Positions 26,172 through 34,650 of a DNA stretch of 64,000 nucleotides are shown here, piece by piece. The position numbers and the translations under genes were made by a program. Positions within the stretch are counted from its first letter, which is position 1. Each line of letters begins with the position of its first letter. Source of the DNA: an uncultured Eubacteriales bacterium (lineage in GTDB: Bacteria > Bacillota > Clostridia > Oscillospirales > Acutalibacteraceae); the NCBI GenBank assembly GCA_934394855.1, contig CAKRRH010000002.1:62001-126000 (forward strand), written 5' to 3'. A model generated the notes under the pieces. That model saw only the letters and a program-made list of their open reading frames with translations, searched no databases and had not been told where the DNA came from.

Positions 26172-26476
26172 AAATGCGGAAGAAGGCTGAGCGTTAATAA
26201 GGAAGTATTGGTTTCTCGCATAAAAATCCATTATTAATTTGTCAAAAATCCTTGCAAGGCGCCAGCCTTGCGTCATTTTCTGACTTCATAATAAAGAATT
26301 TTTATAGCTATGAAACTGCGAAGCACTTCAAAATGATATATTTTTGATACAAGAAAAGGCAAAATCCCCGAATAATGCTAACGCATATTCGGGAATTTTA
26401 ACGCATTATTGTGCAAAAAGATGTTATTTTGAAGCAATAATGCCTTATTAACGCTCAGCCAAGCTCTTCCGCATTT
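26172..26476. repeat. 305-bp nested-palindrome element (MITE-like or structured RNA)
   Basis: Both ends are inverted repeats. 26172-26183 pairs with 26465-26476 (12 bp perfect, AAATGCGGAAGA) and 26185-26202 pairs with 26443-26460 (18 bp perfect). Two arms lie inside. Arm 1 pairs ATAAAAAT at 26220 with ATTTTTAT ending 26305, and holds GCAAGGC-GCCA-GCCTTGC at 26254-26271. Arm 2 pairs CTTCAAAAT at 26326 with ATTTTGAAG at 26426, and holds a hairpin at 26361-26399. There is no coding frame. The whole unit would fold as a three-way cruciform. Clear target duplications were not found. No second copy was noticed in the window. Confidence 0.7.
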
Positions 26477-26488
26477 ATTATTATAATT

Positions 26489-26863
26489 TTACAGCTCGGC
26501 TACGACCTCGACCTCAACCAAAACATCTTTGGGAAGCTGTTTTACGGCAACGCATGAACGAGCCGGCTTTGAGGTGAAATATTTGCCGTATACTTCGTTA
26601 AATGCGGCAAAATCGCCCATTTCTTTCAAAAAGCATACTGTTTTAACCGCTTTATCGATCGAGGTTCCTGCGGCTTTGAGCACCTCGGTCAGGTTTTTGC
26701 AAACCTGTTCGGTCTGTTCCTCGATTGTCTTTGCGACAACATCTCCGACCGATGGGTCGATTGCGATTTGACCCGATGTGAATACCAAATTTCCTACCTT
26801 AACTGCCTGTGAATAGGGGCCGATTGCGTCCGGCGCCGATTTTGTATATACCTTTTCCGACAT
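26489..26863 (-). CDS. ridA: RidA enamine/imine deaminase
   Basis: RidA hydrolyses reactive 2-aminoacrylate and related enamines released by PLP enzymes such as threonine dehydratase. 124 residues. Family residues are visible: IGPYSQAV near 14, FTSGQIAIDP near 28 and the substrate-binding Arg102 in KPARSCVAV. GAAAGGAT precedes the ATG. It lies 28 bases downstream of ilvA on the same strand, an operon that directly matches its job. The 305-bp palindrome element begins 12 bases after its stop. Confidence 0.96.
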   Translation of the reverse strand: MSEKVYTKSAPDAIGPYSQAVKVGNLVFTSGQIAIDPSVGDVVAKTIEEQTEQVCKNLTEVLKAAGTSIDKAVKTVCFLKEMGDFAAFNEVYGKYFTSKPARSCVAVKQLPKDVLVEVEVVAEL

Positions 26864-26891
26864 GATTTATCAATCCTTTCAAAAATGTTGA

Positions 26892-28094
26892 TTATATGAT
26901 TTTAAAGCCCTCGTTTTTGAGCGCATTTACAATTTCATCCGCATGGTCTGCGTTTCTTGTTTCCATCTGAATTCTGAGGTAGCAGCCGTTAATATCCTCT
27001 GTGTCGTTTGTGCGTTCATGAAGCACGCTTGTAACATTACCGCCGTGCTCCGCAATGATGGTTGATACATCCTTGAGCTGACCCGGTTTGTCCATAAGCT
27101 CAATGCAAAGGGTGACCTGTCTGCCCGATTTTTGCAAACCGCGGGTAATTACTCGAGACAGGCTTGTAACATCAATGTTACCGCCCGATACAACGCATAC
27201 TACCTTTTTGCCCTTGATCGGCAATTTGTTGAACATGACCGCCGCAACCGAAACAGCACCGGCACCCTCTGCGATCATTTTGTGCTTTTCGATCATCTGC
27301 AAAATTGCCGAGCAGATCTCATCTTCCGAAACGGTCACGATTTCATCAACATATTCGCTGACAAGCTTAAATGTATTTTCACCCGGCTCTTTTACCGCAA
27401 TGCCGTCTGCGATTGTCGATACATTGTCAAGACGCTCGATTTTTCCGTCTTTAACCGAATTGAACATACTCGGTGCGCCTGCCGACTGAACGCCATATAC
27501 CTTGACGCTCGGTTTGAGCTTCTTAACGGCATAGGCAACGCCCGAAATCAGTCCGCCGCCGCCAATCGGAACGACAACTGCGTCAACATCGTCAAGATCG
27601 TCGAGAATTTCAAGACCGATTGTGCCCTGACCCGCAATAACATTTTCATCATCAAAAGGATGAACGAATGTATATCCCTTTTCGTCACGAAGCTGAATCG
27701 CACGGTTATATGCGTCGTCATAAACGCCCGGAACCAACTCAACATCAGCGCCATAGCCCTTTGTTGCTTCAACCTTTGAAATCGGAGCGCCGTCGGGCAG
27801 ACAAATCAGCGATTTGATGCCATATTTTGTTGCCGCAAGCGCAACGCCTTGAGCATGGTTTCCTGCGGAACAGGCAATTACACCGTGAGATTTCTGTTCG
27901 TCGGTGAGCTGCGAGATCATATATCCCGAGCCGCGAAGCTTAAACGAGCCTGTCAATTGCAAATTTTCGGGTTTGAGATAAACCTCTGCGTCGGGGTTGA
28001 TGTCCGGAGCAGGCACAAGATGAGTTTCTCTGACAACATCTTTAAGCACAAACGCCGCATGATAGATTTTTTCAAGTGTTAGCATATGATTCAT
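26892..28094 (-). CDS. ilvA: Threonine ammonia-lyase with ACT domain
   Basis: PLP enzyme converting threonine to 2-oxobutyrate, the first step of isoleucine synthesis. 400 residues from the chosen start. The PLP lysine is Lys52 in TGSFKLRG, the glycine-rich phosphate loop is VVPIGGGGLISG, and a C-terminal ACT domain (about 325-400) should bind amino acids. This length and single ACT domain are also seen in TdcB/IlvA-like enzymes of Clostridia. The isoleucine T-box upstream argues for a biosynthetic role. AAAGGA precedes the ATG at 28094; the frame upstream lies within the leader. Confidence 0.95.
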   Translation of the reverse strand: MNHMLTLEKIYHAAFVLKDVVRETHLVPAPDINPDAEVYLKPENLQLTGSFKLRGSGYMISQLTDEQKSHGVIACSAGNHAQGVALAATKYGIKSLICLPDGAPISKVEATKGYGADVELVPGVYDDAYNRAIQLRDEKGYTFVHPFDDENVIAGQGTIGLEILDDLDDVDAVVVPIGGGGLISGVAYAVKKLKPSVKVYGVQSAGAPSMFNSVKDGKIERLDNVSTIADGIAVKEPGENTFKLVSEYVDEIVTVSEDEICSAILQMIEKHKMIAEGAGAVSVAAVMFNKLPIKGKKVVCVVSGGNIDVTSLSRVITRGLQKSGRQVTLCIELMDKPGQLKDVSTIIAEHGGNVTSVLHERTNDTEDINGCYLRIQMETRNADHADEIVNALKNEGFKII

Positions 28095-28121
28095 AATTCC
28101 TTTCGTAATAAAACTGCAAAT

Positions 28122-28156
28122 AAAAAAGCTTCGCCCCCGAAAAATGAGGCGAAGCA
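28122..28156 (-). terminator. Regulated terminator of the ilvA T-box
   Basis: On the minus strand GCTTCGCC, a loop, then GGCGAAGC and TTTTTT. It directly follows the T-box sequence, as in class T-box leaders. Confidence 0.9.
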
Positions 28157-28437
28157 TAATACTCCGTGGTACCACTCAAATTGCCGCAAAAAGCGACCGC
28201 TTTGATTTGTGCGCATGAATGATAAATTTAATCATAAGCACAGCCGACTGATAACGCAAAGGCATATGCGGAGCGCTTTACCGTAAAAAATTTCAAACGC
28301 TCAACTCAAGGGGTGATACGCAAAATTCGGTTTTGACTGCGACTTTTCAGCAGCTGTCGCTCTCTTTAAGCCAAAATGACGGTCATTGCCCGTCCCCTGT
28401 CAACATTTTTAAATGATATTGCTTTTTTAATGATGTT
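28122..28437 (-). promoter_or_regulatory. T-box riboswitch, isoleucine specifier
   Basis: Leader RNA of ilvA, read on the minus strand. It has the AGAGAGCGAC stem I apex and the conserved T-box TGGTACCACGG (28174 down to 28164). Within GTATCACCCCTTGAG the codon in the specifier position is ATC (28317-28315), which is isoleucine. Uncharged tRNA-Ile should stabilise the antiterminator and allow ilvA-ridA transcription. The competing terminator is at the 3' end. Confidence 0.9.
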
Positions 28438-28443
28438 GTAATA

Positions 28444-28472
28444 ATTATATGCACTTTTTTTCGCTTTGTCAA
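28444..28472 (-). promoter_or_regulatory. Sigma-A promoter of the ilvA leader
   Basis: Minus strand: TTGACA (28472-28467), a 17-base spacer, TATAAT (28449-28444). This is a perfect consensus, about 340 bases upstream of the ilvA start codon. Confidence 0.92.
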
Positions 28473-28574
28473 TATACATTTTACTGAATTTTTCACCGCA
28501 AAATATGCATATTTTCTTCAATCTTTACATAAAATCGCTCGAAAACGGGGGATAGCGCCCTAAAATAGTATATA

Positions 28575-28621
28575 ACGACACCGTTTGTTTGACAATATTT
28601 TTTTTGAGGTATGCATATACT
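28575..28621 (+). promoter_or_regulatory. Spo0A-type spoIIE promoter with 21-bp spacing
   Basis: TTGACA at 28589-28594 and TATACT at 28616-28621 are separated by 21 bases. That is too long for ordinary sigma-A promoters but is the arrangement known for Spo0A-activated spoIIE and spoIIG promoters in Bacillus subtilis. TTTGACA overlapping the -35, and AACGACA at 28574-28580, resemble the complement of the 0A box (TGTCGAA). Spo0A itself is not in the window. Confidence 0.6.
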
Positions 28622-28657
28622 AAAATTTACAATATTTGTAAAAATGGTGAGTGGATT

Positions 28658-30994
28658 ATGAAAGATGTCGTGAGCGTACCGATAGAACATAAAACGATAA
28701 ACCAAAGCGTTATCAGGCGAACGATAATCATGCACATATCGTCTGCGGTGTTTTCGGCACTTTTGTCCGTTTCACCTGCGTTCAATATGTTCCTGCCGTT
28801 CGGTACAGCGTTTTGTTCGGGAGTTAAAAAGGATTATTCGATTTCCGCAACGCTCGGCGTAATATTGATGTTCATGCTGACCGGGTTTTCGTCGGCGAAC
28901 GGCGTTTCGGGAGTCGTTTACATAGGAGCTGCTGTGGTTGCAACCGCGTTGAAATGGGTTTTGTCGATTGCGGTTCATGACGAACGGGCAACATCAATAA
29001 TCTCGTCGGTGAGCGGCTCATTTTTCGGCGGAATATGCGCTTTACTAAGCTTTGATTATTCAGCCGACGGGCTTGTGAGAATGCTCGGTGAAATGCTGTT
29101 TTGCGCCGTTTTCTCATATTTCATCAGCTCTGCAATGCCGCTTATAGGTGGCGGCAGACGAGCGGCAAAGCTATGCGTTGATGAGCTGTGCTCGGTGCTT
29201 GTGCTGATTGCGACAATGTTGCTCGCCCTGTCGCCGTTTACGGTTTTTAATATATCGGTTGCTCGGATTGCGTCATTCGTCATTGTCCTTTTTGCGGCAA
29301 GATACGGCAAAGAAACAATCGGCACGTTTGGTGGAGTCATCTTCGGCTTTGCAATGAGCGTGTGCTTTGAAAAAGCATATTTCATCTTCGGGATATATGC
29401 CCTCTCGGGATTGCTCGGTGGCTTATTTTCACGAACCGGCACACCGATGTGCATTGCATCATTTGTCGGCGGCACTTTGCTGGTTTTAGCAGGATTCTAT
29501 TCCGAGTCGCTTGTCCCGATAATCATTTTGGAAGCGATGGCGTCCGTTGCAATATTTTTGTGTCTGCCAAAGTCTGTTCATGTTGCCGTTGCCGATTTTG
29601 TATCGCCGTCACCTCGGTTTTCCCGTGTTGACGGACTGCGGCGCAATCTCATTAACAGAATGAAATTCGCCTCAAATGCACTCACCGATGTATCAAATAC
29701 CGTAGATGAAGTGTCAGTGAGGCTTGCGAAAATGAACATGCCGACAATTTATGATGTGTTTGTCATGACAGAAAACGAGGCTTGCAAAAACTGCGGACTG
29801 CGGATTCATTGCTTTGAAACGCTCAAGGACAAAACCTATGATTCGTTCTTGAAAATGACACGAACGATCAGAAAAACAGGCAAAATCACAAATGACGATT
29901 ATCCCGAAAAATGGTTGTCGAGATGTATGTATCCCGATGAAGTTTCGGCTTCGTTGGTAAAATATTTCACCGAATATGAAAGCCGCTGTCAGGCGCAAAT
30001 GAGGATTGCGCAAATACGCTCGGTGATTTCCGACCAAATGGCAGGGCTGTCGGATATGCTCTATGATCTTTGCGAAGAGATGAATGTGTCTGAACAATAT
30101 GACACATTAAGCGGCGAAGCGATTTTTTCGGCATTAAAGGGAATGGGTCATGTTGCGGACGATGTATGCTGCAAGCTTGACCTATCCGGCAAAATGACCG
30201 TCGAAATAATTCTTGGCGGAACCGATGTGCAAGGGGTCAGCAAGCTGAAACTGCTGAAAGCCGTCGATAATGCCACGGCAAGACGGTTCAATGCGCCGTG
30301 CATTGTGAACGCAGGCTCGAAACTGCTGATTACAATGTCGGAGATGACCGAATATAAGGTAGATGTCGGCGTGTCGCAATATTGCTGCAAAAACGAGCGG
30401 CTTTGCGGCGACAGCTATTGCTATTTTGACGACAGCCGAGGCAGAACGATAATGATGTTAAGCGACGGAATGGGCAGCGGCGGCAGAGCGGCGGTTGATT
30501 CAACAATGGCAACCGGGCTGATGAACAGACTGATCAAAGCAGGCTTCGGGTTTGAGTGTTCGCTCAAGCTCTTAAATTCGGCAATGATGTTCAAATCTAC
30601 CGATGAATCGCTTGCAACCGTGGACATAACCGCAATCGACCTGTTTTCGGGTCAGGCGGATTTTTATAAAGCAGGCTGTCCCGAAACAATTGTGTTAAAG
30701 GGCAAGAAAATCGGCAGAGCAAAGTGCGGGTGCTATCCTGCCGGGATCGTGCGTGATGTGGAGTTTGACAAAACAACCGCAATGCTGTCGGAGCATGATG
30801 TTGTCGTCATGATGTCGGACGGAGTTTGCGATTATGATATGCCGTGGATTGAGGAGATAATTCGCGCAAACAGCCGTTGCTCGGCGCAGAAAATGTCCGA
30901 TATAATTGCGGCAGCGGCGGCTCGCAGGCGTGACGACGGACACGAGGACGACATCACCGTAATGGTTGGATTTATCAACAAAGTAGGTAACTAA
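28658..30994 (+). CDS. spoIIE: Stage II sporulation protein E (PP2C phosphatase)
   Basis: Dephosphorylates SpoIIAA to release sigma-F in the forespore and takes part in polar septation. 778 residues: about ten membrane helices in the first 290, a central region with a CxxC (NCGLRIHC), and a C-terminal PP2C-type domain from about 565. Metal and catalytic motifs are CGDSYCYF, MLSDGMGSGGRA and VMMSDGVCDYD. The frame is open further upstream, but ATG 28658 follows GGTGAG and gives the family start. It shows the organism belongs to an endospore-forming lineage. Confidence 0.96.
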   Translation: MKDVVSVPIEHKTINQSVIRRTIIMHISSAVFSALLSVSPAFNMFLPFGTAFCSGVKKDYSISATLGVILMFMLTGFSSANGVSGVVYIGAAVVATALKWVLSIAVHDERATSIISSVSGSFFGGICALLSFDYSADGLVRMLGEMLFCAVFSYFISSAMPLIGGGRRAAKLCVDELCSVLVLIATMLLALSPFTVFNISVARIASFVIVLFAARYGKETIGTFGGVIFGFAMSVCFEKAYFIFGIYALSGLLGGLFSRTGTPMCIASFVGGTLLVLAGFYSESLVPIIILEAMASVAIFLCLPKSVHVAVADFVSPSPRFSRVDGLRRNLINRMKFASNALTDVSNTVDEVSVRLAKMNMPTIYDVFVMTENEACKNCGLRIHCFETLKDKTYDSFLKMTRTIRKTGKITNDDYPEKWLSRCMYPDEVSASLVKYFTEYESRCQAQMRIAQIRSVISDQMAGLSDMLYDLCEEMNVSEQYDTLSGEAIFSALKGMGHVADDVCCKLDLSGKMTVEIILGGTDVQGVSKLKLLKAVDNATARRFNAPCIVNAGSKLLITMSEMTEYKVDVGVSQYCCKNERLCGDSYCYFDDSRGRTIMMLSDGMGSGGRAAVDSTMATGLMNRLIKAGFGFECSLKLLNSAMMFKSTDESLATVDITAIDLFSGQADFYKAGCPETIVLKGKKIGRAKCGCYPAGIVRDVEFDKTTAMLSEHDVVVMMSDGVCDYDMPWIEEIIRANSRCSAQKMSDIIAAAAARRRDDGHEDDITVMVGFINKVGN

Positions 30995-31022
30995 ATATTG
31001 TGACTTTTGTTCATGCATTATA

Positions 31023-31050
31023 TTGACAAAATATGATAAAGTGTTATAAT
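31023..31050 (+). promoter_or_regulatory. Sigma-A promoter of the dockerin gene pair
   Basis: TTGACA at 31023-31028, a 16-base spacer and TATAAT at 31045-31050. It is 22 bases upstream of the ATG. Confidence 0.85.
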
Positions 31051-31072
31051 AAGAAAAAAGGAGTTGTAATAA

Positions 31073-32188
31073 ATGAAAAGAAGTGTAAAAATTTTATCGT
31101 TTGTTCTTTCTGTGTGCATGATTATTTCCGTGCTTGGAATTTGTGCAAGCGCAGAAGAACCTGCAACTAAAAGCCGTTTGTTGATTTTAAGCCCGAAATG
31201 TGAGGAAGGCAGCGTTTTGGGTAAGAATGATCATTATATTGATGATACATTCAGTATGCTAATAAGTGATAATAAAAAAAGAATAACATTTAAAAACACG
31301 GCAATGACAAAATCTGCGTTGCAAAGTGCAGTTTCAAGTTTCGCCAAGCAGACAGAGGCTCCGGTTAATTATGTCTATGTTACTGCAACCGGTTCAGTTG
31401 ATCCTGACGGAAACGCAAAAGTATATCTTTGCGACGAAGGTATATATTATTCCGAACTTCGTGAGATGTTGGATGCAATCAGCGGAAAAGTCGTTTTAAT
31501 GATAGACGCTGACTATTCGGGCGATGCAATTTCAAAGTCGGGCGAAGTAAACACAGCAAGTGCAAATGTTCTTGATGAAAAAAATGAAATTGAAACATTT
31601 AATTCTTCGGACATTGAGCAACAAATAGTTGATGTGTTTACAAAAGACGAGAGCCGGCTGAATGATTTTGAAACATATGCTAATGAATCTGCCGAAAAAT
31701 TTGATGGAAAATTGAAGTATATTGTATTTTGTTCGTGTCTTTCAAATGAAATGACCGGCAAAAAAGACATGGGTTTTGTAACAGAAGCTTGGACATCTTC
31801 TTTTGCGGTTGATATAAATGATAATACAAAATATTTTGCCGATGCCAATAATGATAACATATTGACAGCAAAAGAAGTTAATGATTACACCTGCCAATAT
31901 CTAAAGGATAACTATCCCGAAAAGGCAGAAGAATATCATCCGTGCTATTATTCATATTACTATTTTGATACCATATACTATAAAGATTTTATTCTCGGTG
32001 ATGTGAACATGGACGGCAGTGTAAACATGAAAGACACTTTGGTGTTACGGCAATATATTGCAGGTTCAACAAGTTTAAACTCAAGACAGATTCAGCTTGC
32101 TGACATAAACCAAGACGGTGCTGTCAACATGAAAGACTATCTGTTTTTAAGAAAATACATTGCCGGTCAGTCGGTTACGGAAGATTAA
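31073..32188 (+). CDS. Secreted caspase-fold protein with dockerin; catalytic dyad lost
   Basis: 371 residues: signal peptide (about 1-26), a caspase/C13-like domain (about 33-290) and a type I dockerin (308-365) with two D-x-N-x-D-G calcium loops. In active relatives the core reads SGHG and DSCYSG. Here the matching strands read VTATGS (Thr106 where His is expected) and DADYSG (Asp147 where Cys is expected), so both catalytic residues seem gone. The late EF-hand-like DANNDN segment of the family is kept. It is likely a binding or structural module displayed on a cohesin scaffold. The next gene, 19 bases on, also ends in a dockerin. Confidence 0.72.
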   Translation: MKRSVKILSFVLSVCMIISVLGICASAEEPATKSRLLILSPKCEEGSVLGKNDHYIDDTFSMLISDNKKRITFKNTAMTKSALQSAVSSFAKQTEAPVNYVYVTATGSVDPDGNAKVYLCDEGIYYSELREMLDAISGKVVLMIDADYSGDAISKSGEVNTASANVLDEKNEIETFNSSDIEQQIVDVFTKDESRLNDFETYANESAEKFDGKLKYIVFCSCLSNEMTGKKDMGFVTEAWTSSFAVDINDNTKYFADANNDNILTAKEVNDYTCQYLKDNYPEKAEEYHPCYYSYYYFDTIYYKDFILGDVNMDGSVNMKDTLVLRQYIAGSTSLNSRQIQLADINQDGAVNMKDYLFLRKYIAGQSVTED

Positions 32189-32207
32189 CAGAAGGGAATA
32201 TATTAAA

Positions 32208-33077
32208 ATGAAAAAATTGATTTCTTTTATCTGCACTTTTGTTTCATTGTGCATGGCTCTTACAATGATTGTCGGTGCTTCGAGTGTGCAGTCGTCAAAT
32301 GAAGATGATTCAAGTTGGAATTGGATTTATAAACCGGTTTCACCCGCAAAAATAGAAAAAATTAATTCGGATTGGTGGGGTCATAAAATAAAGGGATTTA
32401 CCTTTGGTGTTCCGCAAATTGATGGCATTAATGATGTCAACGGTTTCCATGTAAGTTCTGACGAAGATCATTTTTTCCCCGTTGAAAAGTTTTCGGATTT
32501 TAATGAAGTAGGTTTTTGGATTGCTAAAAAACCAAACCAAAGATTTTGCGATTTGGATACTGATTTAGAAGCGAGAAGCGACTGTCGGGGCTATGCATGG
32601 GTAGATCATCACAGAGTAGCTACAAGAAGGAGAATTAATAACCCGGGGCTTCCGCCCATCTATTTTCGGGATACCTTTACAATAGTCCTTATCGGGGACT
32701 TTACTTACATCGGGAATGAATCGTTCTGCTTTCATACACGACTTAAAGATATTTACATTCCGGACAGCGTGACCGAATTTGGCAAAAATGTATTTAATGA
32801 GCAAACAAACCCTGTAATTCACTGCACAAACGGCAGTGCGGCAATGAAATATGCGCTTGAAAATAACCACGCTTTTGACGCAGAGGGTTACGAGGGAATC
32901 ACAGGCGACCTTAACTGCGACGATTCGATAAACATGAATGATGTTTTAACCTTGAGAAAGTACATTGCAGGAATCAGAACTAAAGTTAATATCAACACAA
33001 CAGATGTAAACGGCGACGGCGCTGTCAACATGAAGGATGTTTTGAAGCTTTGTAAAATGGTTTCAGGAATCGAGTAA
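32208..33077 (+). CDS. Secreted dockerin protein with BspA-like leucine-rich repeat
   Basis: 289 residues. A signal peptide (about 1-28) is followed by a region with no recognised family, then one BspA/LRR_5-type repeat around 165-222 (FTYIGNESFCFHTRLKDIYIPDSV pattern, given in part) and a type I dockerin at 232-289. The first dockerin loop is imperfect (DLNCDDS in place of D-x-N-x-D-G). AAGGGA precedes the ATG at 32208. Co-transcribed with the caspase-fold dockerin gene. A single LRR suggests a degraded or minimal binding protein; function unknown. Confidence 0.72.
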   Translation: MKKLISFICTFVSLCMALTMIVGASSVQSSNEDDSSWNWIYKPVSPAKIEKINSDWWGHKIKGFTFGVPQIDGINDVNGFHVSSDEDHFFPVEKFSDFNEVGFWIAKKPNQRFCDLDTDLEARSDCRGYAWVDHHRVATRRRINNPGLPPIYFRDTFTIVLIGDFTYIGNESFCFHTRLKDIYIPDSVTEFGKNVFNEQTNPVIHCTNGSAAMKYALENNHAFDAEGYEGITGDLNCDDSINMNDVLTLRKYIAGIRTKVNINTTDVNGDGAVNMKDVLKLCKMVSGIE

Positions 33078-33128
33078 TTCTCACGCTATAAAATTGAATC
33101 TGAATTAAAAAATATCCATCGGTTGGGG

Positions 33129-33578
33129 TTACCAGCTGACGGATATTGGGCATAATATGGGGAAAAAGTTGCGAATAACGAGCCAAATCAGCAAAAGAAT
33201 GCCGATTGCCGCCATTATTTTTCCGCTGTGCAAATAGGTTTTGATTTTCTTGCCAAAGGCGTGTGCGATCCATTCGATATATGCGGTGATTATAATTATA
33301 ATTGCGGTGATCGTAGTTGGATTTGAACGCAGACTGAGCAATATGTCGCCGTCTAAAAGTGCGACAACGCTTCGTGTGATTCCGCACCCCGGACAATAAA
33401 GCCCGGTCATTCGATAAAATAAACAGGTCGGAAGCGCTTTGCCAAAACCGATTATCGGGCGCGAGCAAATGACGGTTAGCATTATCATCGCAATCGGCAA
33501 AATCAACACAAGCGTTCGATATATGAGCGGTCGTGATAAAAGCCATTCGTCCGCCCTTTTAATAAATGATTTATGCAT
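33129..33578 (-). CDS. DUF2752 membrane protein
   Basis: 149 residues with three to four hydrophobic segments. The CPGCGITRS motif at 62-70 identifies the DUF2752 family, whose function is unknown. It stands alone between the dockerin genes, which converge on it, and the DUF4190 gene upstream on the same strand. In Firmicutes these two families are often neighbours, as here. Confidence 0.85.
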   Translation of the reverse strand: MHKSFIKRADEWLLSRPLIYRTLVLILPIAMIMLTVICSRPIIGFGKALPTCLFYRMTGLYCPGCGITRSVVALLDGDILLSLRSNPTTITAIIIIITAYIEWIAHAFGKKIKTYLHSGKIMAAIGILLLIWLVIRNFFPILCPISVSW

Positions 33579-33600
33579 TATAATATGTTTTTCTCGTGAT

Positions 33601-33625
33601 AAAAGCCGCCGGTTTGGCGGCTTTT
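33601..33625 (-). terminator. Terminator after the DUF4190 gene
   Basis: AAAAGCCGCC-GGTTT-GGCGGCTTTT. The stem is followed by a T-rich stretch when read on the minus strand, 14 bases past the stop of the DUF4190 gene and upstream of the DUF2752 gene. Confidence 0.85.
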
Positions 33626-33638
33626 ATTTATTTGTTGA

Positions 33639-34370
33639 TTAGAAAAGCTTTGTTTTGATGAGATTGATGAATCCCTCAAACCCACGGGCAAAGTCGTCAT
33701 CATAATCATAGCCGTTAAAACCGTTATCGATTGAGATTCCGCCGACAGCGGCTAAAATCAAAATCGCAAGCGAAATTGCAAATCCTGCAGCACCGCAAAT
33801 GATTCCTGCGATTGCAAAGCCTTTGTTTGCACCGGTCTTATTTGACTGAACCATTCCAACGATTCCGAGGATGATTGCAACCAAACCGATGACAACACCG
33901 CCGCAAAAGCATGATGACAAAATCGAGACGATGCCGACAACCATTGAGGCAACCGCAAATCCGTTTGTTGATTCGGGCTTTTCAGCCTGCGGATAAAACT
34001 GCTGCTGAACATTATATATCGGAGGCGTCGGAACACCGTTTTGTCCGTTCATATTCGGGTTTGGCGCCTGATATTGTCCGTTTGGCACATTGCCGTATGC
34101 AGGCGGCGTCGGAATCGGCGGTATGTTTTGCTGAAACTGTCCGTCGGGCATTTGATTCGGCATTTGATTCGGCGTCGGAATCGGCGGTATGTCTGTGGGA
34201 GCGGGCTGCGACGGCTGATCAAACGACGGAGTCGGAATTTCAACGCTCGGAGTCGGTGTGTCAAACACCGGCGACTGAACGGGTTCGGGCTGAGCGACAG
34301 GCTCCGGCTGAACGATCGGCTGTTCCGTTACATTATTATTTTCGGAAATGGGATTGTTGTTATTATCCAT
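33639..34370 (-). CDS. Proline-rich DUF4190 membrane protein
   Basis: 243 residues. The first 130 are disordered and rich in Pro, Gln and Asn, with repeats such as PPIPTPNQMPNQMP. They are followed by a DUF4190 module of two membrane helices (about 145-175 and 188-215) with GFAVASMVVGIVSI and NKGFAIAGIICG. The tail is acidic. The topology predicts a long cytoplasmic or surface-exposed flexible arm on a small membrane hairpin. No known activity. It has its own consensus promoter. Confidence 0.8.
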   Translation of the reverse strand: MDNNNNPISENNNVTEQPIVQPEPVAQPEPVQSPVFDTPTPSVEIPTPSFDQPSQPAPTDIPPIPTPNQMPNQMPDGQFQQNIPPIPTPPAYGNVPNGQYQAPNPNMNGQNGVPTPPIYNVQQQFYPQAEKPESTNGFAVASMVVGIVSILSSCFCGGVVIGLVAIILGIVGMVQSNKTGANKGFAIAGIICGAAGFAISLAILILAAVGGISIDNGFNGYDYDDDFARGFEGFINLIKTKLF

Positions 34371-34409
34371 ATTTTACTCCTCCAGAAATGCGTGTCAAAT
34401 TATAGTTTC

Positions 34410-34438
34410 ATTATAATAAAACTTGCGAAAAATGTCAA
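34410..34438 (-). promoter_or_regulatory. Sigma-A promoter of the DUF4190 gene
   Basis: Minus strand: TTGACA (34438-34433), a 17-base spacer, TATAAT (34415-34410); full consensus, 40 bases upstream of the start. Confidence 0.88.
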
Positions 34439-34571
34439 CATAATAGTTAGCCTGTCGAGCGAACATAATACTTTTTTTGACCTGCCCGACAAAATGTTCA
34501 CAAAATCAGCCGCACAAGCGAAAATTTATTATAAAAAGTAATAAAATAAATGCTATATTAACAATTTATAC

Positions 34572-34600
34572 TTGAAAAAAATATGAAAATAATATAGAAT
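34572..34600 (+). promoter_or_regulatory. Sigma-A promoter of the glycolytic cluster
   Basis: TTGAAA at 34572-34577, a 17-base spacer and TAGAAT at 34595-34600, about 50 bases before the pgk start. Confidence 0.7.
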
Positions 34601-34650
34601 GTATGTTAGACAATTATGTAAAAACATTTTCTTGAAAGGATGTTAATTTT

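Noticed and set aside
28589..28657. Upstream extension of the spoIIE frame
   Set aside because: The added codons cover the promoter elements; the ATG at 28658 has a ribosome binding site and fits the family.
33911..34541. Plus-strand open frames over the DUF4190 gene
   Set aside because: They mirror the low-complexity proline-rich region of the minus-strand gene; composition dominated by Arg, Ser and Gln, no family match.
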